Positions 35,275-44,517 of a DNA stretch of 64,000 nt are shown here, in pieces. Both the position numbers and the translations under genes were made by a program. The stretch is from Caballeronia zhejiangensis (lineage in GTDB: Bacteria; Pseudomonadota; Gammaproteobacteria; Burkholderiales; Burkholderiaceae): NCBI RefSeq assembly GCF_000698575.1, contig NZ_JFHD01000017.1, forward strand, positions 62,001 to 126,000, read 5' to 3'. Numbering within the stretch: the first letter of the stretch is position 1; each line of letters starts with the position of its first letter. The notes beneath the pieces are model-generated. The model had not been told where the DNA came from, ran no database searches, and saw only the letters and a list, made by a program, of their open reading frames with translations.

Positions 35275-35988
35275 ATGAAGCAACTACGTCATCATCTCCG
35301 TTACGCGACGCTCGCCCTCGCCTTGTCCCTGTGTGGTTTCCTTGCGCCTTTCGGCAGCACGTTCGCGGCGCCCGCAACGGCGGCGAAATCCGCCGCAAGC
35401 GAGCCCGCGCAACCCGCGCCCGTAGACCTCTCCGACTTGACCGCCAACTCGAACGCGCCGCGCGTCGAGGGGAACATCGCCGAGTTGCAGAGTCTCGTGC
35501 AGGCGGGAAGCCTCACCGAGTTGCGCGCCACGCGCAACGGCAGTTACGGGGCGCGGCTCTACTTCCTCGCGCAGGAAATGCTGTATTACGTCGCGCTGTC
35601 GCAGGACGCGCGGTTGTGGCGCGTCGTGAAGACACAGGACGCGGCCCGCGCGGAAACGATCTACGCGCAGTTCTCACGCAAGAGCTTCGAGCTTGCCGAT
35701 GGCGAAATCCGCCGCGCGCAATTGCAGGCGCAGAAAGCGCTGCTCGATCGCGTGATCGCGAAATCGGCGGATCGCGCCAACCGTCTCACCGCCGATCTCG
35801 AACTCGCGCAGCAGCAGGATTCGCAGGTGTCGCAACGTCAGCAGCAATTGCAGGCCGAATCGGCCGTGCTGCAGACGGACAAGCTCGAAGCCGAACGTAA
35901 GCTGCGCACGCTGCAGTTGCAGGTCGAGCAGCTTCAAAAGCAGACGGAAGCCGGACTCGCGCCGGTGAGCGCGTCGCCGTCGCGTTGA
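35275..35988 (+). CDS. Hypothetical secreted coiled-coil protein
   Basis: This is a 237-residue exported protein. The signal peptide LRYATLALALSLCGFLAPFG ends in TFAAPA. A folded middle part contains the Tyr/Leu-rich segment YGARLYFLAQEMLYYVALSQ. From about residue 140 to the end there is a long coiled coil, very rich in Gln and Glu (QQDSQVSQRQQQLQAES, KLRTLQLQVEQLQKQTEAG). I recognise no family. The gene lies 51 bp after the preceding membrane protein in the same direction, so the pair may work together in the envelope. Confidence 0.6.
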   Translation: MKQLRHHLRYATLALALSLCGFLAPFGSTFAAPATAAKSAASEPAQPAPVDLSDLTANSNAPRVEGNIAELQSLVQAGSLTELRATRNGSYGARLYFLAQEMLYYVALSQDARLWRVVKTQDAARAETIYAQFSRKSFELADGEIRRAQLQAQKALLDRVIAKSADRANRLTADLELAQQQDSQVSQRQQQLQAESAVLQTDKLEAERKLRTLQLQVEQLQKQTEAGLAPVSASPSR

Positions 35989-36015
35989 TCTGCGCGATAC
36001 GCATCTGAAAACGAA

Positions 36016-36044
36016 GAAGGCCCGCTCGATCCGAGCGGGCCTTC
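36016..36044. terminator. Bidirectional hairpin between convergent genes
   Basis: A perfect 13-bp inverted repeat (GAAGGCCCGCTCG and its complement, 3-nt loop) lies between the coiled-coil gene and the GATase gene. A T-rich tract follows on each side but is short. Confidence 0.7.
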
Positions 36045-36075
36045 CTGCTTGGCGACGTCGGAAACGCGTCTCGCG

Positions 36076-37482
36076 TCAGAAGCGTGTTTCGCGCGCGACG
36101 CGCAGAAACGTATCGAGCAGCGGCGTGCAATCGAGCAGTTCCGCGCCGCCCGCGCGATGAAACTCCGGATGCCACTGCACGCCGACGACAAACGGCGCCT
36201 TCCGGTAGCGCACCGCCTCGATGATCCCATCGGAGGCCGACACCGCCTCGATGTTCAGATCGCGCCCGATCGTCTTCACCGCCTGATGGTGGATCGAGTT
36301 GACGATCGCCTCGCGCTGGTTGGGGAACATGTTGACGAGCGTGGAGCCTTCGGGGAAGCGGATCGAATGCCTATGCTGGTCGTACTGCTCGTTGACGTGG
36401 ATGCCGGCCGTGGGCACATCGGTGGCGATGTCGCCGTAAAGCGTGCCGCCGAACGCCACGTTGATGAGCTGACAGCCGCGGCACACGCCGAGCACCGGCT
36501 TGCCCGACTCGACGAACTCATGCAGCAACTCCAGTTCGTACATATCGCGCACGCGGTCGCCCGGCCATTCGGGACGCGTCGTCGCTTCTTCGTACGACTG
36601 CGGCGAGACGTCCGCGCCGCCTTGCAGCAGCAGGCCGTCGAGATGCTTCGCGTAGTCGCGCAGACGGATATTGCTCGTGTGCAGCATGCCCTGATTGCCG
36701 ACCGTCGGAATCATGAACACGAGCACGTCGCGCGACATCACCCAATGCGCGATGGATTCCTCGAGATATTGCAGCGTCTTGCCGCGCAACCCTTTCGCGC
36801 CCGGCTCCGGATGAAAGATCCGCGCCGACACGCCGATGCGCAACGTGCGCTGAGTCATGCGCTGTCCCGCGCGATCGAAAATCTGCCGCGCGCGCGCCGC
36901 GATCACGCGGCCAAAGACGGACCACGCCGAATCGGATTGCTTGAGATACGCGGGTTGAGGCTGCGCGGACGTCTGCTCGGTGGCGGGCAGCGGCGGCGGG
37001 TTGAGCTTGCCGAAGTCCGGCGCCTCGGTGAATTCGGGCGGCAGAACGGTGGCGCGGCCAGTCGGGGAATCGGATGACGCGGATTGCGCGTTGGCGGTGC
37101 TGGCGGCTTCCGCATCGGTCGCGGCCTCGAAGTTTTCGGCGAGGCTCGCACGCGGTTTCGCCGATGCGCGCTGCTTCTCGCGCACCGCGGCTTCCTGCGC
37201 GGCGGTCGCGCTAGCCGCCGATGCGCGCGCCTCGCGGGCGTCCTGCAGCGCGTCGTCGCGGCGGGCTTGCGCCGTGTCGGCCGGCTCGACGTTCGACGCG
37301 CTCGAAGGCGCATCCGTCGATGCCCGTTCGGTCGCGCTCGCCTGCGGACCGGGCGCCGAGGCCGCGGCGGCGGCTTCGGGCGAGGCCGTCGGGTTCGCGC
37401 TGCGCGGGGCGGCTTGTGAATCGGCGCCGCTGCGGCGGGCGTCGGTGCTGCTTGCGTCGTTGGACGTTTTGTTATCGCTCAT
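36076..37482 (-). CDS. Class I glutamine amidotransferase-like hydrolase (PuuD type) with long disordered N-terminus
   Basis: The C-terminal ~255 residues are a gamma-glutamyl-GABA hydrolase-type GATase. The nucleophile Cys is in LGVCRGCQLINVAFGG, and VGVQWHPEFH carries the His and Glu of the triad. Before it lie about 210 residues of low-complexity Ala/Ser/Thr/Glu sequence with no signal peptide. The catalytic domain could start alone at MTQRTLRIGVSARIF (residue 209, about 36858), so the N-terminal start needs care. In other bacteria this family degrades gamma-glutamyl-GABA in putrescine catabolism, but no puu genes are near. Confidence 0.78.
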   Translation of the reverse strand: MSDNKTSNDASSTDARRSGADSQAAPRSANPTASPEAAAAASAPGPQASATERASTDAPSSASNVEPADTAQARRDDALQDAREARASAASATAAQEAAVREKQRASAKPRASLAENFEAATDAEAASTANAQSASSDSPTGRATVLPPEFTEAPDFGKLNPPPLPATEQTSAQPQPAYLKQSDSAWSVFGRVIAARARQIFDRAGQRMTQRTLRIGVSARIFHPEPGAKGLRGKTLQYLEESIAHWVMSRDVLVFMIPTVGNQGMLHTSNIRLRDYAKHLDGLLLQGGADVSPQSYEEATTRPEWPGDRVRDMYELELLHEFVESGKPVLGVCRGCQLINVAFGGTLYGDIATDVPTAGIHVNEQYDQHRHSIRFPEGSTLVNMFPNQREAIVNSIHHQAVKTIGRDLNIEAVSASDGIIEAVRYRKAPFVVGVQWHPEFHRAGGAELLDCTPLLDTFLRVARETRF

Positions 37483-37644
37483 TCCTGATTCAGGCGCTCG
37501 AACGCCATAAGGAGAGTGGACAAACCCCGATTATCCGCCTGAGACCTGCACGGGGCAAACCAGCACACATTTGGTCACATTGGCTCACATTATCGCGGGA
37601 ACCCGGTGCGGGCCGCTGTCGGGGCTATCCCGTGACGAAGACCC

Positions 37645-39405
37645 TCAATGGTCGCGCGGCTCCTCGAAGGTCTCGCGCAAGGCGATCTGCATCGTCGCGT
37701 GGATTTTCACGCACCAGCGCCACAACACGGTCAGCAACAGCGCGACGCACACGAGTACGCCGACCATCAACCCGAACGGCGGCAGGATCCCGCCCGACAG
37801 TGCCGCGACGAGCAGGAAGACGCCGAACATCGCGACGATCGGAATGAGCCCGGAAATCGCCGAACGGATCGCGCTCGTGAAGCGCCCCGCTTTCGCGGGC
37901 TGCACGCTCACTTCGGCGAGCAGCAGCGCGAGCGATTCGAGCTTGCGATACACCGCGACGAGAAACGGCAGCGCGATCACCAACGCGGCGCCCCACAGCA
38001 CGACGCGCTGCGCGTTATCGGTGTCGAGCCAGCGCGCGAGATAGCCCGACGCGAACGGCGCCGCATACGACGCGCCGAGAAAAATCGCCGCGACGAGCGC
38101 GAGATTCACCGCGATCTGCATGACGATGCGCCGCGTCATCGAGAAAAGCGTCGGGCCGCCGGACGCGGGCGTCAGGCTCGCGAGCCACTGCGAATACAGG
38201 CCGAAGGTATGCGCGAGCGGCGCGGGCATCGCGCGGGAAAGGCGCATCGTGAGCGGATCGGCGGCGCGGATCAGATACGGCGTGAAGAGCGTCGTGAGCG
38301 CGGACACGGCCACCGCGATCGGATAGAGAAAGCTGCTCGTGACCTTCAGCGACAGGCCGAGCGACGCGATGATGAACGAGAACTCGCCGATCTGCGAGAC
38401 GCTCATGCCGACGCGCATCGACGTGCGGCCGTCCTTGCCGGCGAGAAACGCGCCGAGCCCGCACGACACGATCTTGCCGAGCACGACGGCAATCGTGATG
38501 ACGGCGATCGGCCACGCGTAGTCGACGAGCACCGTCGGGTTCAGCAGCAAACCGATGGTGACGAAGAAGATCGCCGAGAACATGTCGCGCACCGGCGCGA
38601 TCAGATGCTCGATGCGCGCGAGATGCCGCGACTCCGCCATGATCGCGCCGATGAGAAACGCGCCGAGCGCGATCGAATAATCGAGCTTCACGACGAGCAG
38701 GCAGAAGCCGAAGCAGAAGCCGAGCACGGTGACGAGCAGCATCTCGTCGCTCTTCGCCTTCGCGACGTAGTTGAGCGCGCGCGGCACCGTGAGAATGCCG
38801 ACGACCAGCGACACCGTCATGAAAAGCAGCAGCTTGCCGAGCGTGACGACCGCGACGCCAGCGCTTACAGACCCCGTCTGCGCGATGCCGGAGAGCAGCA
38901 CGAGCATCGCGATCGCGAGTATGTCTTCGACGATCAGAATGCCGAACACGATCTGCGCGAAGTGCTCGCCCTTCATGCCGAGTTCGGAAAGCGCCTTCAC
39001 GATGATGGTTGTCGACGAGATCGCGAGCATCGCGCCGAGAAAGAGCGAGTCCATCGAGCTCCAGCCGAACCATCGCCCGATCTCGTAGCCGACCCAGATC
39101 ATCAGCACGATTTCCGAAAGCGCGGCGACGAAGGCGGTCGCGCCGACCTTGAAGAGCTTGCGCAAGCTGAATTCGAGCCCGAGCGAAAACATCAGGAAGA
39201 CGACGCCGAGTTCGCCGAGCGTCTGGATGGTCGCTTCGTCGTGGATCAGATTGAACGGCGGCGTGTACGGCCCGATGATCACGCCCGCCGCGATATAACC
39301 CAGCACGACCGGCTGCCGCAGACGGTGAAAGAGCACCGTCACCACGCCCGCGATGGCCATGATCACTGCGAGATCCTGAATGAAGCCGATCGCGTGATGC
39401 ATCAA
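37645..39405 (-). CDS. Monovalent cation:proton antiporter, CPA2/Kef type
   Basis: This inner-membrane Na+ or K+/H+ antiporter has 586 residues. The first ~380 residues show 11-12 membrane segments with family motifs LGYIAAGVIIGPYTPP, FLMFSLGLEFSLRKL and GILIVEDILAIAML (the acidic ion-binding pair region). A further group of four to five hydrophobic segments follows. Unlike KefB/KefC and YbaL, no TrkA-N nucleotide-binding domain is present, so redox or glutathione gating is unlikely. It stands alone between the GATase and glnB. Confidence 0.85.
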   Translation of the reverse strand: MMHHAIGFIQDLAVIMAIAGVVTVLFHRLRQPVVLGYIAAGVIIGPYTPPFNLIHDEATIQTLGELGVVFLMFSLGLEFSLRKLFKVGATAFVAALSEIVLMIWVGYEIGRWFGWSSMDSLFLGAMLAISSTTIIVKALSELGMKGEHFAQIVFGILIVEDILAIAMLVLLSGIAQTGSVSAGVAVVTLGKLLLFMTVSLVVGILTVPRALNYVAKAKSDEMLLVTVLGFCFGFCLLVVKLDYSIALGAFLIGAIMAESRHLARIEHLIAPVRDMFSAIFFVTIGLLLNPTVLVDYAWPIAVITIAVVLGKIVSCGLGAFLAGKDGRTSMRVGMSVSQIGEFSFIIASLGLSLKVTSSFLYPIAVAVSALTTLFTPYLIRAADPLTMRLSRAMPAPLAHTFGLYSQWLASLTPASGGPTLFSMTRRIVMQIAVNLALVAAIFLGASYAAPFASGYLARWLDTDNAQRVVLWGAALVIALPFLVAVYRKLESLALLLAEVSVQPAKAGRFTSAIRSAISGLIPIVAMFGVFLLVAALSGGILPPFGLMVGVLVCVALLLTVLWRWCVKIHATMQIALRETFEEPRDH

Positions 39406-39510
39406 CTATTTCCTTACAAAATGATAATGGGATAGCCGATGTTACCGCACGGACGCGGATTCCTGCCCTCCGGCAAGCGATCTTTTGGACGCGCATCGCG
39501 CTGGTGCAAG

Positions 39511-39543
39511 CGCAAAGAAAAGGCCCGCGCAAATGGCGGGCCT
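39511..39543 (-). terminator. Intrinsic terminator after glnB
   Basis: The arms AGGCCCGC and GCGGGCCT are followed, on the minus strand, by TTTTCTTT. It lies 26 bp after the glnB stop. Confidence 0.88.
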
Positions 39544-39569
39544 CGATGAAAACGAAAGAACGACGGCGC

Positions 39570-39908
39570 TCAGACTGCCGCTTCGTTTTCCTCGCCGGTG
39601 CGAATGCGGATCACGCGCTCGACATCGGCGACGAAGATCTTGCCGTCGCCGATCTTGCCCGTGCGCGCGGCGCCGATGATCGCGTCGATGACCTGATCGG
39701 TTTGATCGTTCGCGACGACGACTTCGATCTTCACCTTCGGCAGGAAGTCGACGACATACTCTGCACCACGATAAAGCTCGGTATGCCCCTTCTGACGGCC
39801 GAAGCCCTTCACTTCCGTGACCGTGAGACCGGTCAGGCCCACTTCGGCCAGCGCTTCGCGAACTTCGTCGAGCTTGAACGGTTTGATGATGGCGGTGATG
39901 CGTTTCAT
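39570..39908 (-). CDS. glnB: Nitrogen regulatory protein P-II
   Basis: PII is the trimeric sensor of 2-oxoglutarate, ATP/ADP and glutamine state. It binds targets such as NtrB, GlnE and AmtB. The 112 residues include the T-loop with the uridylylation site Tyr51 (GHTELYRGAEY) and the C-terminal RIRTGEENE. The sequence alone does not separate GlnB from GlnK; no amtB follows, so the glnB name is used loosely. It follows nadE by 129 bp in the same direction. Confidence 0.92.
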   Translation of the reverse strand: MKRITAIIKPFKLDEVREALAEVGLTGLTVTEVKGFGRQKGHTELYRGAEYVVDFLPKVKIEVVVANDQTDQVIDAIIGAARTGKIGDGKIFVADVERVIRIRTGEENEAAV

Positions 39909-40037
39909 GGCGTGCCTCGCGTAAAGATCGATTCAAGGGGTTCGAAAAAAGGTCGTGTCCCGCGCGGGACAGATGTTTTCGATTCTAGCCGCGTTTCATC
40001 GAGCAGGCGGTCCGTATATTCGCGAGGACGTCGGATA

Positions 40038-42092
40038 TCACTCCTTCGTCGGCACGCGTTCGAGGTCCGCGAGCCACACCGTCGCCTGGCCGTCGCTCGG
40101 CGCGCGCCAGTCGCCGCGCGGCGAAAGCGAGCCGCCCGAGCCCACCTTCGGCGCGTTCGGCACGCATGAGCGCTTGAACTGACTCGTGCGGAAGAACCGA
40201 TCCAGGAAGATGCGCAGATTTTTGCGGATCGCGCCGATGTCGTATTGATTCCGCGTAACGGTCGGGCCTTCCGGCCACGCGCCCGCATCGCGATCGCGCC
40301 ATGCATGCAACGCGAGAAACGCGACCTTCGTTGGTGCAAAGCCGAAGCGCAACGTGTAGTACAGATTGAAGTCCTGCAATTCGTACGGGCCGATGACGCT
40401 CTCCGTCTTCTGCTCCACCACGCCGCTCGTCTTGCCGGGGATGAGTTCCGGGCTGATATCGGTGGAGAGGATGTTTTCGAGCACATCGGTTCCGCTTCCG
40501 CCGATCTGTCCCGACTCGGCAACCCAGCGCACCAGATGCGTGATCAGCGTCTTCGGCACGCTCGCGTTCACGTTGTAGTGGGACATGTGATCGCCCACTC
40601 CGTAGGTGCACCAACCAAGTGCGAGCTCGCTCAGATCGCCCGTGCCGATGACGATCGCATGGTTGAAGTTCGCGAGCCGGAACAGATGGCTCGTGCGTTC
40701 GCCCGCCTGCACGTTCTCGTACGTGATGTCGTATTGTTCGGCGCCCGTGCTGTGCGGATGGCCGATGTCGGCGAGCATCTGCACGCAGCTCGGACGAATG
40801 TCGATCTCGCTCGCCGTGCAGCCGACGACTTCCATCAGCTCGCGCGCCTGCTTGAGCGTGCGGTCGCTGGTGGCGAAGCCGGGCATCGTATAGGCGAGGA
40901 TGTTCGAGCGCGGCAGACCGAGGCGGTCCATCGCTTTCGCGCACACGAGCAGTGCATGCGTCGAGTCCAGCCCGCCCGATATGCCGATGACCACCTTCGA
41001 CATCCCCGACGATTGCAGCCGTTGCAGCAACGCCTGCACCTGAATGTTGTAGACCTCGTTGCATCGTTCGTCGCGGCGCGCGGCATCGGCGGGCACGTAC
41101 GGAAAGCGCGCGACCCGGCGTTCGAGCGGCAGCTTTTCATCGTCGGGAATCGATAGTGGAAATTCGATCACGTCGAATTGCGCGACTTCGCCGGCGTGGC
41201 GATGCGTCGAGCGGCCGAACGTGGTTTGCCGCATGCGTTCGCGCGAGAGGCGTTCGAGATCGATATCGGCGTAAATGAGGTGCGACTTGTCCGAGAAGCG
41301 CTCGGACTCCGCCAGCAGCTCGCCGTTTTCGTAGATGAGGCCTTGCCCGTCCCAGGCGAGATCGGTGGACGATTCGCCATTGCCCGCCGATGTGTACAGA
41401 TACGCCGCGACGCAACGCGCAGACTGCTGCCCGACGAGCTGATGCCGATAAGCCGACTTGCCCACGACGATATTCGACGCCGACAGATTCACGAGCACGG
41501 TCGCGCCCGCAAGCGCCGCGAACGACGACGGCGGAATCGGCACCCACACGTCCTCGCAAATCTCGACGTGAAACCGGAAGAGCGGAAGATCCTCGATCTG
41601 AAACAGCAGCGACGCGCCGAACGGCACGTCCTGACCGCATAGCGTGACCGTGTTTTCGGCGGCGGCATCGGCGGGACTGAACTGGCGCGCCTCGTAGAAC
41701 TCGCCGTAGTTCGGAAGATAGCTCTTCGGCACGACGCCGCGAATAAAGCCGCCGGCGATGACGATCGCGCAGTTGAAGAGCTTGTGCTCGGCGCGCACCG
41801 GCGCGCCGACGATCATCGCGATATCGAGTTGCTTCGATGCGTCGAGAATGCTTTGCAGCGCGTCCTCGCACGCGTCGAGCAACGCGCGCTGATGGAAGAG
41901 ATCGTCGCACGTATACGCGGACACCCCGAGCTCGGGAAACGCGACGAGCACCGCGCCGTGCGCGGCGGCTTCTTTCGCGAGTTCGATCGTCTGCGCCGCG
42001 TTGAACGCGGGATCGGCGACCTTGCAGGACGGAACGCCGACCGCGACGCGCGCGAAATCGTGGCTGTACAGGTTGAAGAAATTTCTGCTCAT
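40038..42092 (-). CDS. nadE: Glutamine-dependent NAD+ synthetase (NadE2 type)
   Basis: It makes NAD+ from deamido-NAD+, ATP and glutamine-derived ammonia. The N-terminal ~300 residues are a nitrilase-type glutaminase (FPELGVSAYTCDD with the Glu, and RFHVEICEDVWVP with the nucleophile Cys). An ATP pyrophosphatase domain with P-loop GISGGLDSTHALLV follows, plus the ISPELIPGKTSG block. At 684 residues it is the long bacterial/mycobacterial form with an intramolecular ammonia tunnel. Start MSRNFFNLYSHDF is taken; MSAMSRN three codons upstream is possible. Confidence 0.93.
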   Translation of the reverse strand: MSRNFFNLYSHDFARVAVGVPSCKVADPAFNAAQTIELAKEAAAHGAVLVAFPELGVSAYTCDDLFHQRALLDACEDALQSILDASKQLDIAMIVGAPVRAEHKLFNCAIVIAGGFIRGVVPKSYLPNYGEFYEARQFSPADAAAENTVTLCGQDVPFGASLLFQIEDLPLFRFHVEICEDVWVPIPPSSFAALAGATVLVNLSASNIVVGKSAYRHQLVGQQSARCVAAYLYTSAGNGESSTDLAWDGQGLIYENGELLAESERFSDKSHLIYADIDLERLSRERMRQTTFGRSTHRHAGEVAQFDVIEFPLSIPDDEKLPLERRVARFPYVPADAARRDERCNEVYNIQVQALLQRLQSSGMSKVVIGISGGLDSTHALLVCAKAMDRLGLPRSNILAYTMPGFATSDRTLKQARELMEVVGCTASEIDIRPSCVQMLADIGHPHSTGAEQYDITYENVQAGERTSHLFRLANFNHAIVIGTGDLSELALGWCTYGVGDHMSHYNVNASVPKTLITHLVRWVAESGQIGGSGTDVLENILSTDISPELIPGKTSGVVEQKTESVIGPYELQDFNLYYTLRFGFAPTKVAFLALHAWRDRDAGAWPEGPTVTRNQYDIGAIRKNLRIFLDRFFRTSQFKRSCVPNAPKVGSGGSLSPRGDWRAPSDGQATVWLADLERVPTKE

Positions 42093-42148
42093 GGCTGACA
42101 TGGATGTGCGCGAGTTGCAGCGAAGGGGGTCGAATCGATTATCGCATC

Positions 42149-43291
42149 TCAGGTTTTCTTCCTGAACGGCGTGTGCGCTTCGAGTTCCTCGATGTGCTGA
42201 TCCATCGCCTGCGTTTCGGCATCGAGAAATTCGGCGATCGCGTGCGCGAAACGCCGATCCGCGATCCAGTGCGCGGACCATGTCGGCGTCGGCAACAGTC
42301 CGCGCGACATCTTGTGCACACCCTGCGCGCCGCCCTCGAAACGCGCGAGCCTATGTTCGATGCAATACGCGATGCCCTGCATGTAGCACGTCTCGAAGTG
42401 CAGCCCGGAGACGAACTCCCGCGTGCCCCAATAGCGGCCGTACATCGTGTCGCCGCCGATCATGTTGAGCGCGCACGCGAGGCGCTCGCCGTCCGCTTCG
42501 GCGATGACGAGCAGCATGCTGTCGGGCGCATCGGCGTGAATGCGGCCGAAGAACTCGCGCGTCAGATACGGCGCGTTCCAGTGCTCGCGATACGTGTTGT
42601 CGTAACAGTCGTAGAAGAAGTCGAGCGCGGCATCGTCGATTTCGCCACCGCGCAGGCACTTGTACGTGACGCCCGCATCCGCCACGCGCCGGCGATCCTG
42701 CTTCACTTTCTTGCGCTTGTCGTGGCTCATCGTCGCGAGGAAGGCGTCGAAGCTCGCGTAGCCATCGCCGGGCACATTCTCCCAGTGGAACTGCACGCCT
42801 TCGCGCAGCATGTAGCCCGCGTCGGTGAGCGCCTCGACATCCTGCGCGTGTGGAAACAGCACGTGCAGCGACGACAGTTCGAGTCGCCGCGTCAATTCGA
42901 TCGCGCCGCGCGCGAGCAGCACGCGATCCTCGTGATGCGCGGCGATGAGGCGCGGGCCCGTGACCGGCGAAAACGGCACCGCCGACAGCGCCTTCGGGTA
43001 GTAGCGCAGACCGTGGCGCTCGAAGGCATCGGCCCAGGCGTGATCGAACACGTATTCGCCGCGCGAATGCGACTTGATGTAGAGCGGCATCGCGCCGGCA
43101 AATTCGCCGCCACGCTTCAGTATCAGATGATGCGCGCGCCAGCCGGTGCGCTTGACGGCGCACTCCGTCTCCTGCAACGCCGAGAGAAACGCGTGACGCA
43201 CGAACGGGTTTTCGCCGGCGAGCCGGTTCCAGTCGTCGGCGGCGATGTCGGCGAGCGCATCGACCACATGAATTTCGACCTCGCGATTCAA
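42149..43291 (-). CDS. FemAB-like (DUF482) GNAT-fold protein
   Basis: This 380-residue protein belongs to the PF04339 'peptidogalycan biosynthesis/recognition' type. The N-terminus reads HVVDALADIAADDWNRLAGE, then HAFLSALQETE and the RGEYVFDHAWADAFERHG block. The middle part carries MSHDKRKKVKQDRRRVADAG and the C-terminal part MIGGDTMYGRYWG, all recurrent in this family. It resembles FemX/GNAT acyltransferases that use aminoacyl-tRNA or acyl-CoA, but the substrate is not established. It ends 56 bp before the nadE start. Confidence 0.8.
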   Translation of the reverse strand: MNREVEIHVVDALADIAADDWNRLAGENPFVRHAFLSALQETECAVKRTGWRAHHLILKRGGEFAGAMPLYIKSHSRGEYVFDHAWADAFERHGLRYYPKALSAVPFSPVTGPRLIAAHHEDRVLLARGAIELTRRLELSSLHVLFPHAQDVEALTDAGYMLREGVQFHWENVPGDGYASFDAFLATMSHDKRKKVKQDRRRVADAGVTYKCLRGGEIDDAALDFFYDCYDNTYREHWNAPYLTREFFGRIHADAPDSMLLVIAEADGERLACALNMIGGDTMYGRYWGTREFVSGLHFETCYMQGIAYCIEHRLARFEGGAQGVHKMSRGLLPTPTWSAHWIADRRFAHAIAEFLDAETQAMDQHIEELEAHTPFRKKT

Positions 43292-43456
43292 CAGGCTACC
43301 TCGCTGTGATTGACCGACGAGCGCGCCCGAACCACCGCAGAGCGCGCCCGAAAGCGGCTATTCTCGCGCAAGTCGCAGCGGCGCGCCGATGCGGACAAAA
43401 CGCCCCGGCGCGGTGCTTTCGGCGATAATGCGCGGCAAATCTTTCATCGTTCTCCC

Positions 43457-43750
43457 ATGCCCTGGTTTCTGTACCTGATCGAATGCGCCGACGGCAGCCT
43501 CTACACGGGCATCGCGACGGACGTCGAGGCGCGCTTCACCGCGCACGCGAGCGGCAAGGGCGCGCGCTACACGCGGGCGCGAAAGCCGGTGCGCGTGCTG
43601 GCGTCGTTCGAACTGGCGGGGAAATCGGAGGCGCTGCGCGCGGAATATCGCGTCAAGCAACTGACCGCGCAGCAGAAGCGCGCGTTGATTGCGGGGGAAA
43701 GGACGCTGGAGTCGTTGTTGCCTCAGACCGAAGCAAGCGAAGAAGAATAA
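43457..43750 (+). CDS. GIY-YIG domain protein (YhbQ/UPF0213 type)
   Basis: This is a 97-residue single GIY-YIG domain: WFLYLIECADGSLYTGIATD (the YxL and YTGI positions), then R in ARFTAHASGKGARYTRARKP and a catalytic-position Glu in LRAEYRVKQL. This is the small stand-alone UvrC-like family typified by YhbQ, implicated in DNA repair in E. coli. The frame is open another 49 codons upstream, but MPWFLYLIEC is the family start. The spacer upstream contains no obvious strong promoter. Confidence 0.82.
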   Translation: MPWFLYLIECADGSLYTGIATDVEARFTAHASGKGARYTRARKPVRVLASFELAGKSEALRAEYRVKQLTAQQKRALIAGERTLESLLPQTEASEEE

Positions 43751-43751
43751 A

Positions 43752-43789
43752 AAACGCCGCCGCGTGGGTGACACGCGGCGGCGTTTTGT
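43752..43789. terminator. Bidirectional intrinsic terminator
   Basis: The arms AAACGCCGCCGCGT and ACGCGGCGGCGTTT enclose a 7-nt loop, with T on both outer sides. It serves the GIY-YIG gene and the convergent ppa. Confidence 0.88.
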
Positions 43790-43801
43790 CGGAGAACGCG
43801 C

Positions 43802-44329
43802 TTACTTCTTGTAGTTCGCGACGCCTTCCGAGATTTCCTTGTGCGCGGCGTCGATGCCGGCCCAGCCTTCGACCTTCACCCACTTGCCCTTTTCGAGCGC
43901 CTTGTAGTTCTCGAAGAAGTGCTTGATCTGGTCTTTCAGATACTCGGGCACGTCGTCGATCGACTTGATGTTCGCCGTCATCGGGCAGACCTTGTCGTGC
44001 GCCACCGCGACGAGCTTCGCGTCCACGCCCGATTCATCGGTCATCTGCAGCATGCCGACCGCGCGCGCGCGCACGACCGAGCCCGCCAGCAGCGGATACG
44101 GCGTGATGACGAGCACGTCGACCGGGTCGCCGTCGCCGGAGAGCGTCTGCGGAATGAAGCCGTAGTTCGCCGGATAGCGCATGCCGGTGCCGACGAAACG
44201 GTCGACGACGAGCAGGCCCATGTCCTTGTCCGCTTCGTATTTGACCGGATCGCTCTGCGCGGGAATTTCGATGATGACGTTGAAATCGTGCGGGAGATCT
44301 TTGCCGGGAGGTACGTTGTTGAAGCTCAT
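43802..44329 (-). CDS. ppa: Inorganic pyrophosphatase (family I, soluble)
   Basis: It hydrolyses PPi to drive biosynthetic reactions. The 175-residue product begins MSFNNVPPGKDLPHDFNVII and carries the three-Asp signature GDGDPVDVLV. Residues around KYEADKDMGLLVVDR and YPANYGFIPQTL complete the active site. The open frame continues 62 codons upstream without family match, so the internal start is used. Family length is 175-180 residues. Confidence 0.96.
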   Translation of the reverse strand: MSFNNVPPGKDLPHDFNVIIEIPAQSDPVKYEADKDMGLLVVDRFVGTGMRYPANYGFIPQTLSGDGDPVDVLVITPYPLLAGSVVRARAVGMLQMTDESGVDAKLVAVAHDKVCPMTANIKSIDDVPEYLKDQIKHFFENYKALEKGKWVKVEGWAGIDAAHKEISEGVANYKK

Positions 44330-44517
44330 GAGCGCTCTCTGGAGAAGTTGAGATCGGAGATGGAATCGCACGGGCGGACGGTGTCTTGCGGCCCGTCGCG
44401 CTTGTCTGCGCGTGATTTCGCCATTATAGCCAATCGACCCCGCGCGCCCGACGCACGTTCCCGGTTGGCGCGATAATCGGTTTCCGGCTCCAGAACATCC
44501 GATTTCAGGAGACATGC

